Shown one piece after another: positions 40,778 to 50,552 of a stretch of 64,000 nucleotides of DNA. The notes under the pieces were generated by a model that ran no database searches, was not told the DNA's origin, and saw only the letters and a program-made list of their open reading frames with translations. Each line of letters begins with the position of its first letter. Within the stretch, counting starts at the first letter, position 1. The stretch spans positions 1-64,000 of the forward strand of contig CANMWA010000004.1 of NCBI GenBank assembly GCA_947501475.1. Direction: 5' to 3'. The DNA comes from an uncultured Aquimarina sp. (GTDB lineage Bacteria > Bacteroidota > Bacteroidia > Flavobacteriales > Flavobacteriaceae). Position numbers and translations under genes: made by a program.

Positions 40778-41986
40778 ATGTCTATAGTAAGCGGTAAAAA
40801 GATTTTAATTGGTGTCACCGCTGGTATTGCTGCATACAAAACTGCGGCTTTAGTGCGTTTGTTTATTAAAACAGGAGCTGAAGTAAAAGTGGTGATGACA
40901 CCAGCTGCCAAAGATTTTGTTACGCCGCTTACATTATCCACACTATCTAAAAACCCTGTACACTCTTCTTTTTTTGATGAAGAAGACGAAAATGCAAAAT
41001 GGAATAACCATGTAGATTTGGGGCTTTGGGCAGATATTATGATTATTGCACCAGCTACTGCAAACACACTATCAAAAATGTCTACAGGAGCTAGTGATAA
41101 TTTATTACTAGCTACATATTTATCAGCAAAATGCCCAGTATATTTTGCTCCTGCAATGGATTTAGATATGTATAATCACCCATCTACACACGAAACATTT
41201 AAGAAACTTCAAGAATTTGGCAATATAATGATCCCAGCCGAGTCTGGGGAGTTAGCTAGTGGACTTGTAGGGCAAGGCCGAATGGCAGAACCAGACCATA
41301 TTATTGATTTTATTGAAAAAGATATTTTAGGAAAACTTCCGCTCAAAGGACAAACAGTATTAATCACAGCAGGCCCTACTTATGAAGCTATTGATCCCGT
41401 TCGTTTTATAGGAAACCACTCTAGTGGTAAAATGGGGATAGAGCTAGCATTGGTTGCTGCAAATCTTGGAGCTGCCGTAAAATTAGTATTAGGCCCCTCT
41501 TCATTAAAAATAGAACACAGTCTAGTTGAAGTAATTAATGTAGTTAGCGCTAAGCAAATGTATGAAGCTGTCGTTTCAAATTTTAACGATTGCGATATTG
41601 CAATAGCTTCAGCTGCTGTTGCAGATTATAGACCAAAACATGTTTCTGACCAAAAAATTAAAAAAGCTGATACAAAGTTTTCTATTGAGCTAGAGCGTAC
41701 CACAGATATACTAAAATGGATGGGGTCCGAAAAGAAAAACCAGTTCCTAGTTGGTTTTGCATTAGAAACCGAAAATGAAATAGAAAATGCCAACAAGAAA
41801 TTAAAAAATAAAAACTTAGATTTGATTGTTCTTAATTCGCTCAACGATAAAGGAGCAGGTTTTAAAGGACAAACAAATAAAGTAAGTTTGATCAATCATA
41901 AATTAGAAATTAAAGCGTTTGAACTTAAAACAAAGGCTGAAGTTGCTCAAGATATCTTCAATGAAATTAATATACTAAACAAATGA
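40778..41986 (+). CDS. coaBC: Bifunctional phosphopantothenoylcysteine synthase/decarboxylase
   Basis: Two steps of coenzyme A synthesis. The N-terminal flavodoxin-like CoaC part has the catalytic His in WNNHVDLGLWAD (about 69-80) and the substrate loop PAMDLDMYNHPST. The C-terminal CoaB part begins near residue 190 (QTVLITAGPTYEAIDPVRFI) and includes DIAIASAAVADYRPK. Total 402 residues, the normal size. The coaE gene lies 5.6 kb further on. Confidence 0.95.
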   Translation: MSIVSGKKILIGVTAGIAAYKTAALVRLFIKTGAEVKVVMTPAAKDFVTPLTLSTLSKNPVHSSFFDEEDENAKWNNHVDLGLWADIMIIAPATANTLSKMSTGASDNLLLATYLSAKCPVYFAPAMDLDMYNHPSTHETFKKLQEFGNIMIPAESGELASGLVGQGRMAEPDHIIDFIEKDILGKLPLKGQTVLITAGPTYEAIDPVRFIGNHSSGKMGIELALVAANLGAAVKLVLGPSSLKIEHSLVEVINVVSAKQMYEAVVSNFNDCDIAIASAAVADYRPKHVSDQKIKKADTKFSIELERTTDILKWMGSEKKNQFLVGFALETENEIENANKKLKNKNLDLIVLNSLNDKGAGFKGQTNKVSLINHKLEIKAFELKTKAEVAQDIFNEINILNK

Positions 41987-42870
41987 ATAAATTGTTCCTT
42001 GCCATAGTGCTGCTATTTAGTTGTAGTCTTACAGCTCAAGAGTTTAATGCTCGAGTGGCAATTAATGCTGAACAAACAGGGAATCCTAATCTACAGGTTT
42101 TTAAAACCCTAGAACGATCATTAACAGAGTTTGTTAACAACACTAAGTGGACAGAGATAGATTACCGCACCGAAGAACGTATTGATTGTAGTTTTTTTAT
42201 CAATATAGTTAGTTATAATAATGATTCCTTTTCAGCTACATTACAAGTTCAAGCTTCAAGACCTGTATATGGCTCTAATTATGCTACAACTATTTTTAAT
42301 GTTAATGATAAACAGTTTAATTTTAATTATTTAGAATTTCAACCATTAAACTATAACCCAAATAACTTTGAGTCTAATCTTATATCAGTAGTTGCCTTCT
42401 ATTTATATACGATTTTAGGAGTTGATGCAGATACTTTTGAGCTAAATAAAGGAACAGATTATTTTCAAGAAGCCAAAAATATAGTGGGTAATGCTCAAAG
42501 TAGTAATACCTTAGGCTGGAACTCGCAAGATGGAGCTCAAAGCAGATTTAGGCTTAATGATGATTTACTTTCAGGAACTTATGATGGTTATCGAACAGCA
42601 ATGTATACGTATCATCGAGAAGGACTTGATACCATGTATAATAATGTGAAAAAAGGTAAAGAAGTCATTACAACTGCGATGGAGTCACTACAAGAAATGC
42701 ATAATACAAGACCTAATTCTTATATGATGAGAGTGTTCTTTGATGCAAAAGCCGATGAGGTTTCTAGTATACTCTCAGGCGGGCCATCTGTTAATATTGC
42801 TCAAACAGTGCAAATATTAAATAGAATTGCACCAACATATACTGAAAACTGGAAGAATATAAAGTTTTAA
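41983..42870 (+). CDS. DUF4835 family protein, possible T9SS accessory protein
   Basis: A 295-residue secreted protein with a signal peptide (1-18, TAQE). The body is beta-rich (WTEIDYRTEERIDCSFFINI, then YLEFQPLNYNPNNFESN) and corresponds to DUF4835, which some annotations call the type IX secretion protein PorD. I have not confirmed that name. It overlaps coaBC by 4 bases and precedes recN by 64 bases. Confidence 0.75.
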   Translation: MNKLFLAIVLLFSCSLTAQEFNARVAINAEQTGNPNLQVFKTLERSLTEFVNNTKWTEIDYRTEERIDCSFFINIVSYNNDSFSATLQVQASRPVYGSNYATTIFNVNDKQFNFNYLEFQPLNYNPNNFESNLISVVAFYLYTILGVDADTFELNKGTDYFQEAKNIVGNAQSSNTLGWNSQDGAQSRFRLNDDLLSGTYDGYRTAMYTYHREGLDTMYNNVKKGKEVITTAMESLQEMHNTRPNSYMMRVFFDAKADEVSSILSGGPSVNIAQTVQILNRIAPTYTENWKNIKF

Positions 42871-42934
42871 AAAATATTTTATTAAAACTATATAGTATCT
42901 TTACTTTTTTAAACAACAAAAACTTTTCTGTCCA

Positions 42935-44590
42935 TTGCTTAGAGGTCTTTCTATAAAAAACTTCGCTTTAATAGAAGAATTACAAGTCTCTTTTGATTCT
43001 GGTCTAACTACTATTACTGGAGAAACCGGAGCCGGAAAATCTTTGCTTCTAGGAGCATTAGGATTATTGCTTGGTAAAAGAGCTGACCTAAGTAATGTAA
43101 AAGATAATACAACTAAATGTTTTATTGAAGGAGTGTTTGATATTGCTAAATATGATTTAAAAGCTTTCTTTAAAACAGAAGACCTTGACTATGAGGATGA
43201 AACAATTATAAGGCGAGAGATATTACCTTCTGGTAAATCAAGAGCTTTTATAAATGATAGCCCGGTTACACTACAGTCGCTTTCGAGTTTAGGGATTAAA
43301 TTGATTGATATTCATAGCCAACATCAAACATTAGAGGTGACTACCAATGATTTTCAGTTTGAAGTTTTGGATGCACTTGCTGGAGCAGATCGCGAAATAG
43401 AATCCTATAAAAGAGGACTCAAACTGCTTAAAGAAAAAGAAAAAGAAGTAGGTATATTGATTAATAATCATGAAGATTTTACCAAAGAATATGATTATAA
43501 TTCTTTTCTTTTTAATGAATTAGAGGAAGCTAAGCTTATACAAGGAGAACTAGAGGGACTTGAAGAGCGATATGAGACATTAAATAATATCGAAGAAATA
43601 CAAGAACGATTATCTGGATCTGTGTCAATCATTTCTTCGGAAGAGATAGGGATTTCAGATCAGTTAAATACAATTAAAACGCACCTTTCTAAAATAGGAT
43701 CATATTCAGGATCTTTAAAAGAACTTTCAGAGCGAATTAATAGTATCTATATAGAATTAGATGATATCAACATATCGCTTCAAAATGAGCTCGAAAATCT
43801 AGAAGCCGATCCTAAGCAATTAGTAGAAATAGGTAATCGCCTTGAATTAATACATAATTTACAAGTTAAACATTCGGTTTCAACAATTGATGAGCTGATT
43901 ACTATCAAGGATACGCTTCAGGAAAAAGTTGCACAAACAGAATCACTTACAGAGGATATAGAACAACTCAAAAATGAGATTGTTACAATTCAAAAACAAT
44001 TAGATGAAGTAGCACTTAGGATTCATGATAAAAGAAGTAAAGCACTTCCGAAATTAATTGTAGAACTACAAGATATCTTGAAATCTTTAGGAATGCCTAA
44101 TGCCACGTTTAAAGCTTCCTTAGTGTTAGAAGGAAAATACTTCTCTAACGGAAAAGAAGTGTTAGAATTTTTATTTTCTGCTAATAAAGGAGGTAATTAT
44201 GGTACGCTTAAAAAAGTAGCCTCAGGAGGTGAATTATCAAGAATCATGATTGCTATAAAAGCTATTTTGTCTAGATATACACAATTACCAACTATTATTT
44301 TTGATGAAATCGATACAGGGGTTTCAGGAGAGATTGCTCATAAAATGGCAGATTTAATGTTAGGGATGAGTAAAAATTTACAAGTTTTTAGTATTACGCA
44401 TTTGCCGCAAATAGCCGCGAATGGTCAAAGTCATTATAAGGTTTACAAAGAAGATATTAATACTACTACAGTAACACGACTCAAGTTACTCAATGAAGAA
44501 GAAAGAGTGCTTGAAATAGCAGAAATGATTGGAGGAAAAGACATTTCAGATTCTGCACTAACTCATGCCAAATCTTTATTGCTTAATTAA
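42935..44590 (+). CDS. recN: DNA repair protein RecN
   Basis: An SMC-like ATPase for double-strand break repair. It has 551 residues, with Walker A GETGAGKSLLLGALGL near residue 30, an ABC signature in ASGGELSRIMIAIKAI near 430, and Walker B TIIFDEIDTGVSG. A central coiled coil lies between. The start is TTG (42935), giving the usual family beginning LRGLSIKNFALIEEL. Confidence 0.95.
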   Translation: MLRGLSIKNFALIEELQVSFDSGLTTITGETGAGKSLLLGALGLLLGKRADLSNVKDNTTKCFIEGVFDIAKYDLKAFFKTEDLDYEDETIIRREILPSGKSRAFINDSPVTLQSLSSLGIKLIDIHSQHQTLEVTTNDFQFEVLDALAGADREIESYKRGLKLLKEKEKEVGILINNHEDFTKEYDYNSFLFNELEEAKLIQGELEGLEERYETLNNIEEIQERLSGSVSIISSEEIGISDQLNTIKTHLSKIGSYSGSLKELSERINSIYIELDDINISLQNELENLEADPKQLVEIGNRLELIHNLQVKHSVSTIDELITIKDTLQEKVAQTESLTEDIEQLKNEIVTIQKQLDEVALRIHDKRSKALPKLIVELQDILKSLGMPNATFKASLVLEGKYFSNGKEVLEFLFSANKGGNYGTLKKVASGGELSRIMIAIKAILSRYTQLPTIIFDEIDTGVSGEIAHKMADLMLGMSKNLQVFSITHLPQIAANGQSHYKVYKEDINTTTVTRLKLLNEEERVLEIAEMIGGKDISDSALTHAKSLLLN

Positions 44591-44674
44591 GCTAAAATAT
44601 ATTTTGAATAGGTGCAATTTGGGTGGTTTTGTTATCTTTACAGCTTGAATAATTATACTTTAATTTACAATTAA

Positions 44675-45490
44675 ATGTCACACAATTTATTAAAAGGTAA
44701 AAGAGGAATTATTTTTGGGGCACTTGACGAAAACTCAATTGCTTGGAAAACTGCAGAGCGTGTTTTTGAACAAGGAGGAAGTTTTGTGCTTACAAATGCA
44801 CCCGTTGCAATGAGAATGGGAGCTATAAACACTCTTGCCGAGAAGACAAACGCTCAGGTTATACCAGCCGACGCAACATCACTAGAGGATTTAGAAAACC
44901 TTGTTGAAAAATCAATGGAGATCTTGGGAGGTAAACTTGATTTTGTTTTGCATTCTATCGGTATGTCGGTAAATGTTAGAAAAGGGCGACACTATACAGA
45001 TCTTAATTACGATTGGAGCCAAAAAGGATGGGATGTATCTGCGCTTTCTTTTCATAAAACAATGCAAACTTTATATAAAAAAGAAGCCATGACAGAGTGG
45101 GGAAGTATTGTTGCATTAACCTATATGGCAGCACAACGAGTATTTCCTGATTATAATGATATGGCAGATAACAAAGCATATTTAGAGTCTATAGCACGTA
45201 GTTTTGGTTATTTCTTTGGTAGGGATCATAAGGTACGAGTAAATACAATATCACAATCGCCAACTCCAACTACTGCAGGTAAAGGTGTTAAAGGATTTGA
45301 CGGTTTTATAGAGTATGCAGATAAAATGTCACCACTTGGTAATGCTACAGCAGCAGAGTGTGCCGATTATACAATTACTTTGTTTTCTGATTTTACTAAA
45401 AAAGTAACATTACAAAATTTATATCACGATGGAGGTTTTTCTAATGTAGGAGTAAGCCAATTGGTGATGGATAAATTTGTAGATGAATAA
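44675..45490 (+). CDS. fabI: Enoyl-ACP reductase FabI
   Basis: The NADH-dependent last step of the fatty-acid elongation cycle. The short-chain dehydrogenase fold is clear in 271 residues: KRGIIFGALDENSIAWKTA at the cofactor site and the active-site pair Tyr/Lys (YNDMADNKAYLE, Y-x6-K). DYNDMADNK replaces the more common NYNVMGLAK. The gene has its own terminator and a -7-like TATCTTTA at 44633-44640. Confidence 0.95.
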   Translation: MSHNLLKGKRGIIFGALDENSIAWKTAERVFEQGGSFVLTNAPVAMRMGAINTLAEKTNAQVIPADATSLEDLENLVEKSMEILGGKLDFVLHSIGMSVNVRKGRHYTDLNYDWSQKGWDVSALSFHKTMQTLYKKEAMTEWGSIVALTYMAAQRVFPDYNDMADNKAYLESIARSFGYFFGRDHKVRVNTISQSPTPTTAGKGVKGFDGFIEYADKMSPLGNATAAECADYTITLFSDFTKKVTLQNLYHDGGFSNVGVSQLVMDKFVDE

Positions 45491-45518
45491 TAATAATTCG
45501 TTAACACGAATACGATAA

Positions 45519-45552
45519 AAAATCCCATTCTTTTTTTAAAATGGGATTTTTT
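45519..45552 (+). terminator. Terminator of fabI
   Basis: A perfect 11-base inverted repeat (45519-45529 with 45540-45550) and a T-run. The right arm contains the ATG at 45541 that a naive ORF call would take as the next start. Confidence 0.85.
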
Positions 45553-45570
45553 GTAGGTTCACTTTTTAAT

Positions 45571-46575
45571 ATGGAAATACACTTTTCTTTTATTATACCA
45601 GTATATAATAGACCTAATGAAATCCAAGAGCTTTTGGAAAGTATGGAGGCTATGGAATATGCAAAAGAATACGAAATTGTAATTGTCGAAGATGGATCAT
45701 CAGAAACATCTGAAGAAGTTATTCTAGGGTTTAAGGATAAATTATCTATTAGTTATTTTAAAAAACCAAATACTGGACCTGGAGATTCGCGTAATTATGG
45801 TATGAGTAAGGCCAAGGGAAACTATTTTGTTATTCTAGATAGTGATGTGATATTACCCAAAAATTATATATCAAAGGTTGATGATTTTTTAAGTAAAAAA
45901 TTTGTGCATTGTTTTGGAGGACCCGATGATGCTCATGAGAGTTTTTCTAATCTTCAAAAAGCAATAAGTTATAGTATGACTTCATACCTCACTACAGGAG
46001 GGATTAGAGGTCGCAAAAATACAATGGGTAAGTTTCAGCCGCGTAGTTTTAATATGGGGTTGTCTAAAGAGGCTTTCCTAGCATCAGAAGGTTTTGGAAA
46101 TATACACCCCGGAGAAGATCCAGACCTTACAATAAGACTATGGGGGCTTAATTATGAAACTGCACTTATTCCTGATGCTAAAGTGTTTCATAAAAGAAGA
46201 ATTTCATGGAAAAAATTTCACACACAAGTCAATAAATTTGGACTTGTACGACCAATTTTAAACCGATGGCATCCACATACAGCAAAATTGACCTACTGGT
46301 TCCCATCAATGTTTCTTTTATATACTATATTTTCAATCATATCTGTTTTTTTTGACTGGTGGTATTTTCTTGCGATTTTGGGAGCGTATTTTGGTTTAAT
46401 ATTTTTTGGAGCTACTATTTTCTATAAAAATATAACTATTGGAATACAATCCATTTTAGCTGTTCTGATACAATTTTATGGATACGGAACCGGATTCCTA
46501 AAATCTTATTATTATATTCATCTACTTAAAAGAGTACCCGAAAAACAATTTAAGGCGTTATTTTTTTCAAAATAA
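45571..46575 (+). CDS. Family 2 glycosyltransferase
   Basis: A 334-residue membrane-associated glycosyltransferase. The GT-A domain opens with IHFSFIIPVYNRPNEIQEL, then IVEDGSSE near residue 43 and LDSDVILP near 87 (metal-binding DxD). Two to three membrane helices end the protein (about 250-310). The start at 45571 avoids the fabI terminator, since the longer frame begins at 45541 in the hairpin and adds 10 odd residues. Substrate and acceptor are unknown. A CdaR-like gene follows 6 bases later. Confidence 0.88.
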   Translation: MEIHFSFIIPVYNRPNEIQELLESMEAMEYAKEYEIVIVEDGSSETSEEVILGFKDKLSISYFKKPNTGPGDSRNYGMSKAKGNYFVILDSDVILPKNYISKVDDFLSKKFVHCFGGPDDAHESFSNLQKAISYSMTSYLTTGGIRGRKNTMGKFQPRSFNMGLSKEAFLASEGFGNIHPGEDPDLTIRLWGLNYETALIPDAKVFHKRRISWKKFHTQVNKFGLVRPILNRWHPHTAKLTYWFPSMFLLYTIFSIISVFFDWWYFLAILGAYFGLIFFGATIFYKNITIGIQSILAVLIQFYGYGTGFLKSYYYIHLLKRVPEKQFKALFFSK

Positions 46576-46581
46576 TATAGT

Positions 46582-47541
46582 ATGTCTAGTAGAAGAAAAA
46601 CCAAAATTTCATTTAAGAAAAGTAATGTGCAGACTTTTTTGTTTTTTTTAATATTCACCTCTGTACTATGGTTGTTAATTCAATTTTCTAAAAATTATAC
46701 GCAAGAAGTAGAAGTAGGAATCTTGTACACAAATCTCCCTGAAGGTAAAATATTTAACGATGATAGTGATCAAACATTAAGGATGACGCTTAACGGAAAT
46801 GGTTTTAGATTGATGAACCATAATTGGAAAAAACCCGTATTAGAATTTAATGTAGAAGATGCTGTAGTGAATAATGATGATCGCTACTATTTTTATATTG
46901 ATAAAGAATCAAAAATTTTAAAAAACAAGTTAGATTTTAAAGGGCGCATTTTGGTTGTTCAAAAAGATACATTGCGACTAAAATTAGACGTTAATTTAGA
47001 AAAAAAGATACCCGTAAGGATAGAACAAGATATTAAGTATGCTGTTGGATATGGTAGCGATAAAGGTCTGATAACTATTCCCGATTCGATAATGATTAGT
47101 GGGCCATCGCAGGTAATCGATACGATTAGATCTGTAGATACAGAGTCTCTAAACCTAGAAGGACTTAATGTGGATTATACATCTGATCTGAATATAAACA
47201 CACAAATATTGCCATCTACGGTAAAAGTATTTCCTGAAAAAGTAGAGGCAAGTGTTATGGTAAGTAAGTTTACAGAAGGAAATCAAAAAATACCAATAAC
47301 ACTAAACAATGTGCCCGAAGGTGTAGAAATTAAAATTTTCCCAAAAGAAATTACAGTGGTATATAGAGTTGGATTAGATAGGTATAATGAGATCAGTTCA
47401 AGAGATTTTATGGTAACCGCAGATTATGCCAAAGCTTCAGAAGAAAGTTCGTTTTTAACTTTAGAACTTACCGATCAGCCAAAATCTATACATGATGTGC
47501 GCTTGCAAGAAAAGCAAATTCAATTTGTGGTTTTAAAATAA
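46582..47541 (+). CDS. YbbR-domain CdaR-like protein
   Basis: A 319-residue protein with one N-terminal membrane helix (about 15-34) followed by YbbR repeats. One such repeat is about 36-125 and others follow to the end. CdaR proteins bind and control the diadenylate cyclase CdaA, and this pair is common in Bacteroidota. CdaA is not in the window. It lies between a glycosyltransferase and coaE. Confidence 0.75.
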   Translation: MSSRRKTKISFKKSNVQTFLFFLIFTSVLWLLIQFSKNYTQEVEVGILYTNLPEGKIFNDDSDQTLRMTLNGNGFRLMNHNWKKPVLEFNVEDAVVNNDDRYYFYIDKESKILKNKLDFKGRILVVQKDTLRLKLDVNLEKKIPVRIEQDIKYAVGYGSDKGLITIPDSIMISGPSQVIDTIRSVDTESLNLEGLNVDYTSDLNINTQILPSTVKVFPEKVEASVMVSKFTEGNQKIPITLNNVPEGVEIKIFPKEITVVYRVGLDRYNEISSRDFMVTADYAKASEESSFLTLELTDQPKSIHDVRLQEKQIQFVVLK

Positions 47542-47547
47542 ATTATA

Positions 47548-48126
47548 ATGAAGGTAGTAGGACTTACTGGAGGTATTGGTAGTGGTAAATCAACTGTTGC
47601 CAAAATGTTTCATCAGCTAGGAGTACCTGTTTATATAGCTGATGATGAAGCTAAAAAATTGATGCATGAAGATGAAGCTCTAAAAAAACAAATTACGAAG
47701 CTGTTGGGTAAAGAATCTTATGTTAATGGAAAATTGAATAGACAGTATATAGCAGATATTGTTTTTAATGATACATCAAAATTAGCTGACTTAAATGCGA
47801 TCGTTCATCCAGCGGTTGCAAATCATTTTGATGTATGGAAAAATCAACAAACAACTACCTATGTAATAAAAGAAGCAGCTGTTCTTTTTGAAAATGAAGG
47901 GTACAAACAATGTGATTATATAATTCTTGTATCTGCTCCTTTAGAACAAAGAATTCAAAGAGTTTTAGAGAGAGATCATACTACAAGAGAGCAAATACTG
48001 TCTAGAGCTAATAACCAATGGGATGACAAACAGAAGATTCCGTTATCAGATTTTGTTATAAATAATATGGATTTAGAAGAGACTAGGCGTCAAGTAAATA
48101 AAATTCATAATAAAATAAGCTCATAA
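47548..48126 (+). CDS. coaE: Dephospho-CoA kinase
   Basis: Phosphorylates the 3'-hydroxyl of dephospho-CoA, the last CoA step. It has 192 residues with the P-loop VGLTGGIGSGKSTVAKMF at the start, the CoA-binding DDEAKKLM and the lid YIILVSAPLEQRIQRVLERD. The upstream coaBC in the window makes the preceding intermediates. Confidence 0.95.
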   Translation: MKVVGLTGGIGSGKSTVAKMFHQLGVPVYIADDEAKKLMHEDEALKKQITKLLGKESYVNGKLNRQYIADIVFNDTSKLADLNAIVHPAVANHFDVWKNQQTTTYVIKEAAVLFENEGYKQCDYIILVSAPLEQRIQRVLERDHTTREQILSRANNQWDDKQKIPLSDFVINNMDLEETRRQVNKIHNKISS

Positions 48127-48150
48127 GTCTCTTATATTATTGATCTTTCA

Positions 48151-48206
48151 TTTTGTTAACATTTGGTTAAACCGTAAAGTAGCTAAATGTTAAAGTCTTA
48201 CTTTTG
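48151..48206 (+). promoter_or_regulatory. Candidate response-regulator box and -7 element of the kinase gene
   Basis: Two 11-base direct repeats, 48151-48161 and 48162-48172, agree at 8 positions around the core GTTAA, the spacing of OmpR/PhoB-type sites. Downstream TACTTTTG (48199-48206) matches the -7 element, only 4 bases before the ATG at 48211, so the transcript would be nearly leaderless. Autoregulation of the two-component genes that follow is inferred. Confidence 0.35.
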
Positions 48207-48210
48207 ATTT

Positions 48211-49776
48211 ATGAACAGACGGTTATTCGTATTGCTAATAATCCTTATGAGTTTATCATTGATTGGGATTATTTTCGTTCAGGGATATTGGATAAATAAT
48301 ACAGTAGAAAATAATGAAGAGCAGTTTTCTTTCAATGCCAAACAAATTCTAATATCTGTATCAAATAAGATACAGTATAGAGAATTTGAGGATATGTTTT
48401 TTCCTTTTAAGGAAATTTTAGACAGCATAGGAGAAGAGCCCGATAATAAAACGATAAGACAACTGCTGGATATTAGTATTGATAATACCAAATCATTTGC
48501 ATATGATAATGGTATTTTAGAAGATGATTATAAACTATTTTCTTCTTTTATCAATTTTAATATAGACACCGTAAAATTAAAAAATATATTAGATCGTAAT
48601 GCTGAGATCTTAACACAAGAAAATCAAAATAATTTTGCCAAACAAACTTCTAAATCTAAGCTTGAAAGAATAAGAGGATTAACAGATCTTCAGAGAAAAG
48701 ATTATGAAATTGTTATAGGTGAGATCGCTAGTTTTATTCCGATTCATAGAAGAGTACAAGAAAAGGAGGTAGAACATCTGTTAAGTAAAGAACTTGAAGA
48801 GAGAGATATAAAAGTTGATTTTGAATATGCTATTTATAGCAATGCATTAGCAACAAAAGTACGTTCTGATGATTTTAGTTTGGATTACCCAACAACATAT
48901 GCGATTCCGCTTTTTGTAGATGACCAAGGAGGGAGTAAGTATCAGTTGTATGTTAATTTTACAGGAAAAAAACAATATGTGTTTTCTACGATAAAAGGAA
49001 TGGCCATATTGTCGATAATATTTACGTTGATTATTGTAGTAGCTTATTCTAGTGCATTATCGCAGTTAATGCAACAACGACAAATATCGCAGATTAAAAC
49101 TGATTTTATTAATAATATGACCCATGAGCTCAAAACACCTATTGCTACGATTAATCTAGCACTCGATTCTATAAAGAATCCAAAAATAGGAGGTGATCCT
49201 GATAAAGTACAGCGATACATGAGTATGATAAGAGAAGAGAATAAAAGAATGCACGCTCAGGTCGAAAACGTATTAAGAATATCTCAGTTAGAAAAAAATG
49301 AGCTTAATATAAAAAAGGAAAGACAAGAATTACATGATGTTATTGAGGATGCAATTACACATGTCTCATTGATTGTAGAAAATAGAGATGGATATGTAAA
49401 AAAACATTTAGGCGCTCTTAAAACTACTGTTCTGGCAAATGATAGTCATTTGACTAATGTTGTAGTAAATATTCTTGATAATGCTATAAAGTATTCTGAA
49501 GAAGCACCTAAAATAGATATATATACAGAAAATATAAAAAATAGTATAGTGCTCAAAGTTCGTGATCAAGGTATAGGAATGGGCAAAGTAGCTCAGAAAA
49601 AGATTTTTGAAAAATTTTTTCGAGAACATACTGGGGATTTACATAATGTAAAAGGTCATGGATTAGGGTTAACATACGTAAAAAGAATCATAGATGATCA
49701 TCATGGTCAAATATGGGTGGAGAGCGAAAGGGGAAAAGGCTCCACATTTATACTAAAATTACCGTTAATATCTTAA
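48211..49776 (+). CDS. Sensor histidine kinase (RprX-like)
   Basis: A 521-residue membrane kinase. The first helix is at about 5-25, then a long periplasmic sensor region, a second helix (about 260-282), an HisKA domain with MTHELKTPIATINLAL (phosphorylated His near 304), and the HATPase domain with NVVVNILDNAIKYS, DQGIGMG and GHGLGLTYVKR. No HAMP domain is evident. It precedes its response regulator by 3 bases and resembles the Bacteroidota RprX family. The signal is unknown. Confidence 0.9.
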   Translation: MNRRLFVLLIILMSLSLIGIIFVQGYWINNTVENNEEQFSFNAKQILISVSNKIQYREFEDMFFPFKEILDSIGEEPDNKTIRQLLDISIDNTKSFAYDNGILEDDYKLFSSFINFNIDTVKLKNILDRNAEILTQENQNNFAKQTSKSKLERIRGLTDLQRKDYEIVIGEIASFIPIHRRVQEKEVEHLLSKELEERDIKVDFEYAIYSNALATKVRSDDFSLDYPTTYAIPLFVDDQGGSKYQLYVNFTGKKQYVFSTIKGMAILSIIFTLIIVVAYSSALSQLMQQRQISQIKTDFINNMTHELKTPIATINLALDSIKNPKIGGDPDKVQRYMSMIREENKRMHAQVENVLRISQLEKNELNIKKERQELHDVIEDAITHVSLIVENRDGYVKKHLGALKTTVLANDSHLTNVVVNILDNAIKYSEEAPKIDIYTENIKNSIVLKVRDQGIGMGKVAQKKIFEKFFREHTGDLHNVKGHGLGLTYVKRIIDDHHGQIWVESERGKGSTFILKLPLIS

Positions 49777-49779
49777 AAT

Positions 49780-50493
49780 ATGGAAACAGAAAACAAAAAG
49801 ATTTTGCTCGTTGAAGATGATCCTAACTTCGGAACAGTATTAAAGGATTATCTAGTAATGAATGATTATGATGTTGTGCATGCTAAGAATGGTATGGAAG
49901 GCTTCGAGAAATTTAAGAAGGATGACTACGACATGTGTATCCTAGATGTTATGATGCCTTACAAGGATGGATTTACACTTGCAAAAGAGATAAGGGATAA
50001 AAATGAAGAAATACCAATTATCTTTTTGACTGCAAAGGCAATGAAAGAAGATGTCTTAAAAGGGTATAAAGTAGGTGCAGACGATTACCTTAATAAACCC
50101 TTTGATAGCGAGGTGTTATTGATGAAAATACAAGCTATCATGCAGCGTAAAAATACAGAATCTGTAGCAGATAGTAAACAGTTTGAATTTAATATTGGAG
50201 GTTTTCATTTAAATTCTAAACTTCGTTTTCTAACGTTTAAAGAAGAAGATCCAATTAAACTTTCTCCAAAAGAAAATGAATTACTTCGACTATTAGCGTT
50301 ACATCTTAATGATTTAATGCCTAGAGAACTGGCGTTAACAAAAATATGGAGAGATGATAACTATTTCACATCTCGTAGTATGGATGTGTATATTGCTAAA
50401 TTAAGAAAGTATCTGAAAACAGATGAAAATGTAGAAATCCTTAATATTCATGGAGAAGGATTTAGATTAGTAGTAAGAAACGAAGAATCGTAA
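49780..50493 (+). CDS. OmpR-family response regulator (RprY-like)
   Basis: A 237-residue regulator. The receiver has the phospho-acceptor in CILDVMMPYKDG (Asp near 54) and the switch Lys in GADDYLNKPFDS. The C-terminal winged helix (about 132-233) ends with VYIAKLRKYLKTDENVEIL and GEGFRLVV. It follows the kinase and shares a transcript with it. A bidirectional terminator ends the pair. Confidence 0.93.
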   Translation: METENKKILLVEDDPNFGTVLKDYLVMNDYDVVHAKNGMEGFEKFKKDDYDMCILDVMMPYKDGFTLAKEIRDKNEEIPIIFLTAKAMKEDVLKGYKVGADDYLNKPFDSEVLLMKIQAIMQRKNTESVADSKQFEFNIGGFHLNSKLRFLTFKEEDPIKLSPKENELLRLLALHLNDLMPRELALTKIWRDDNYFTSRSMDVYIAKLRKYLKTDENVEILNIHGEGFRLVVRNEES

Positions 50494-50520
50494 GAATCTA
50501 TAACGGTAACAAATTTGTAA

Positions 50521-50552
50521 AAAGCTCACTATGAAATATCATAGCGAGCTTT
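50521..50552. terminator. Bidirectional terminator
   Basis: A stem of 7 and 5 pairs split by one mismatch (50521-50533 with 50540-50552) is followed by a T-run. It serves both the response regulator (+) and miaA (-), whose last codons overlap it. Confidence 0.85.
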
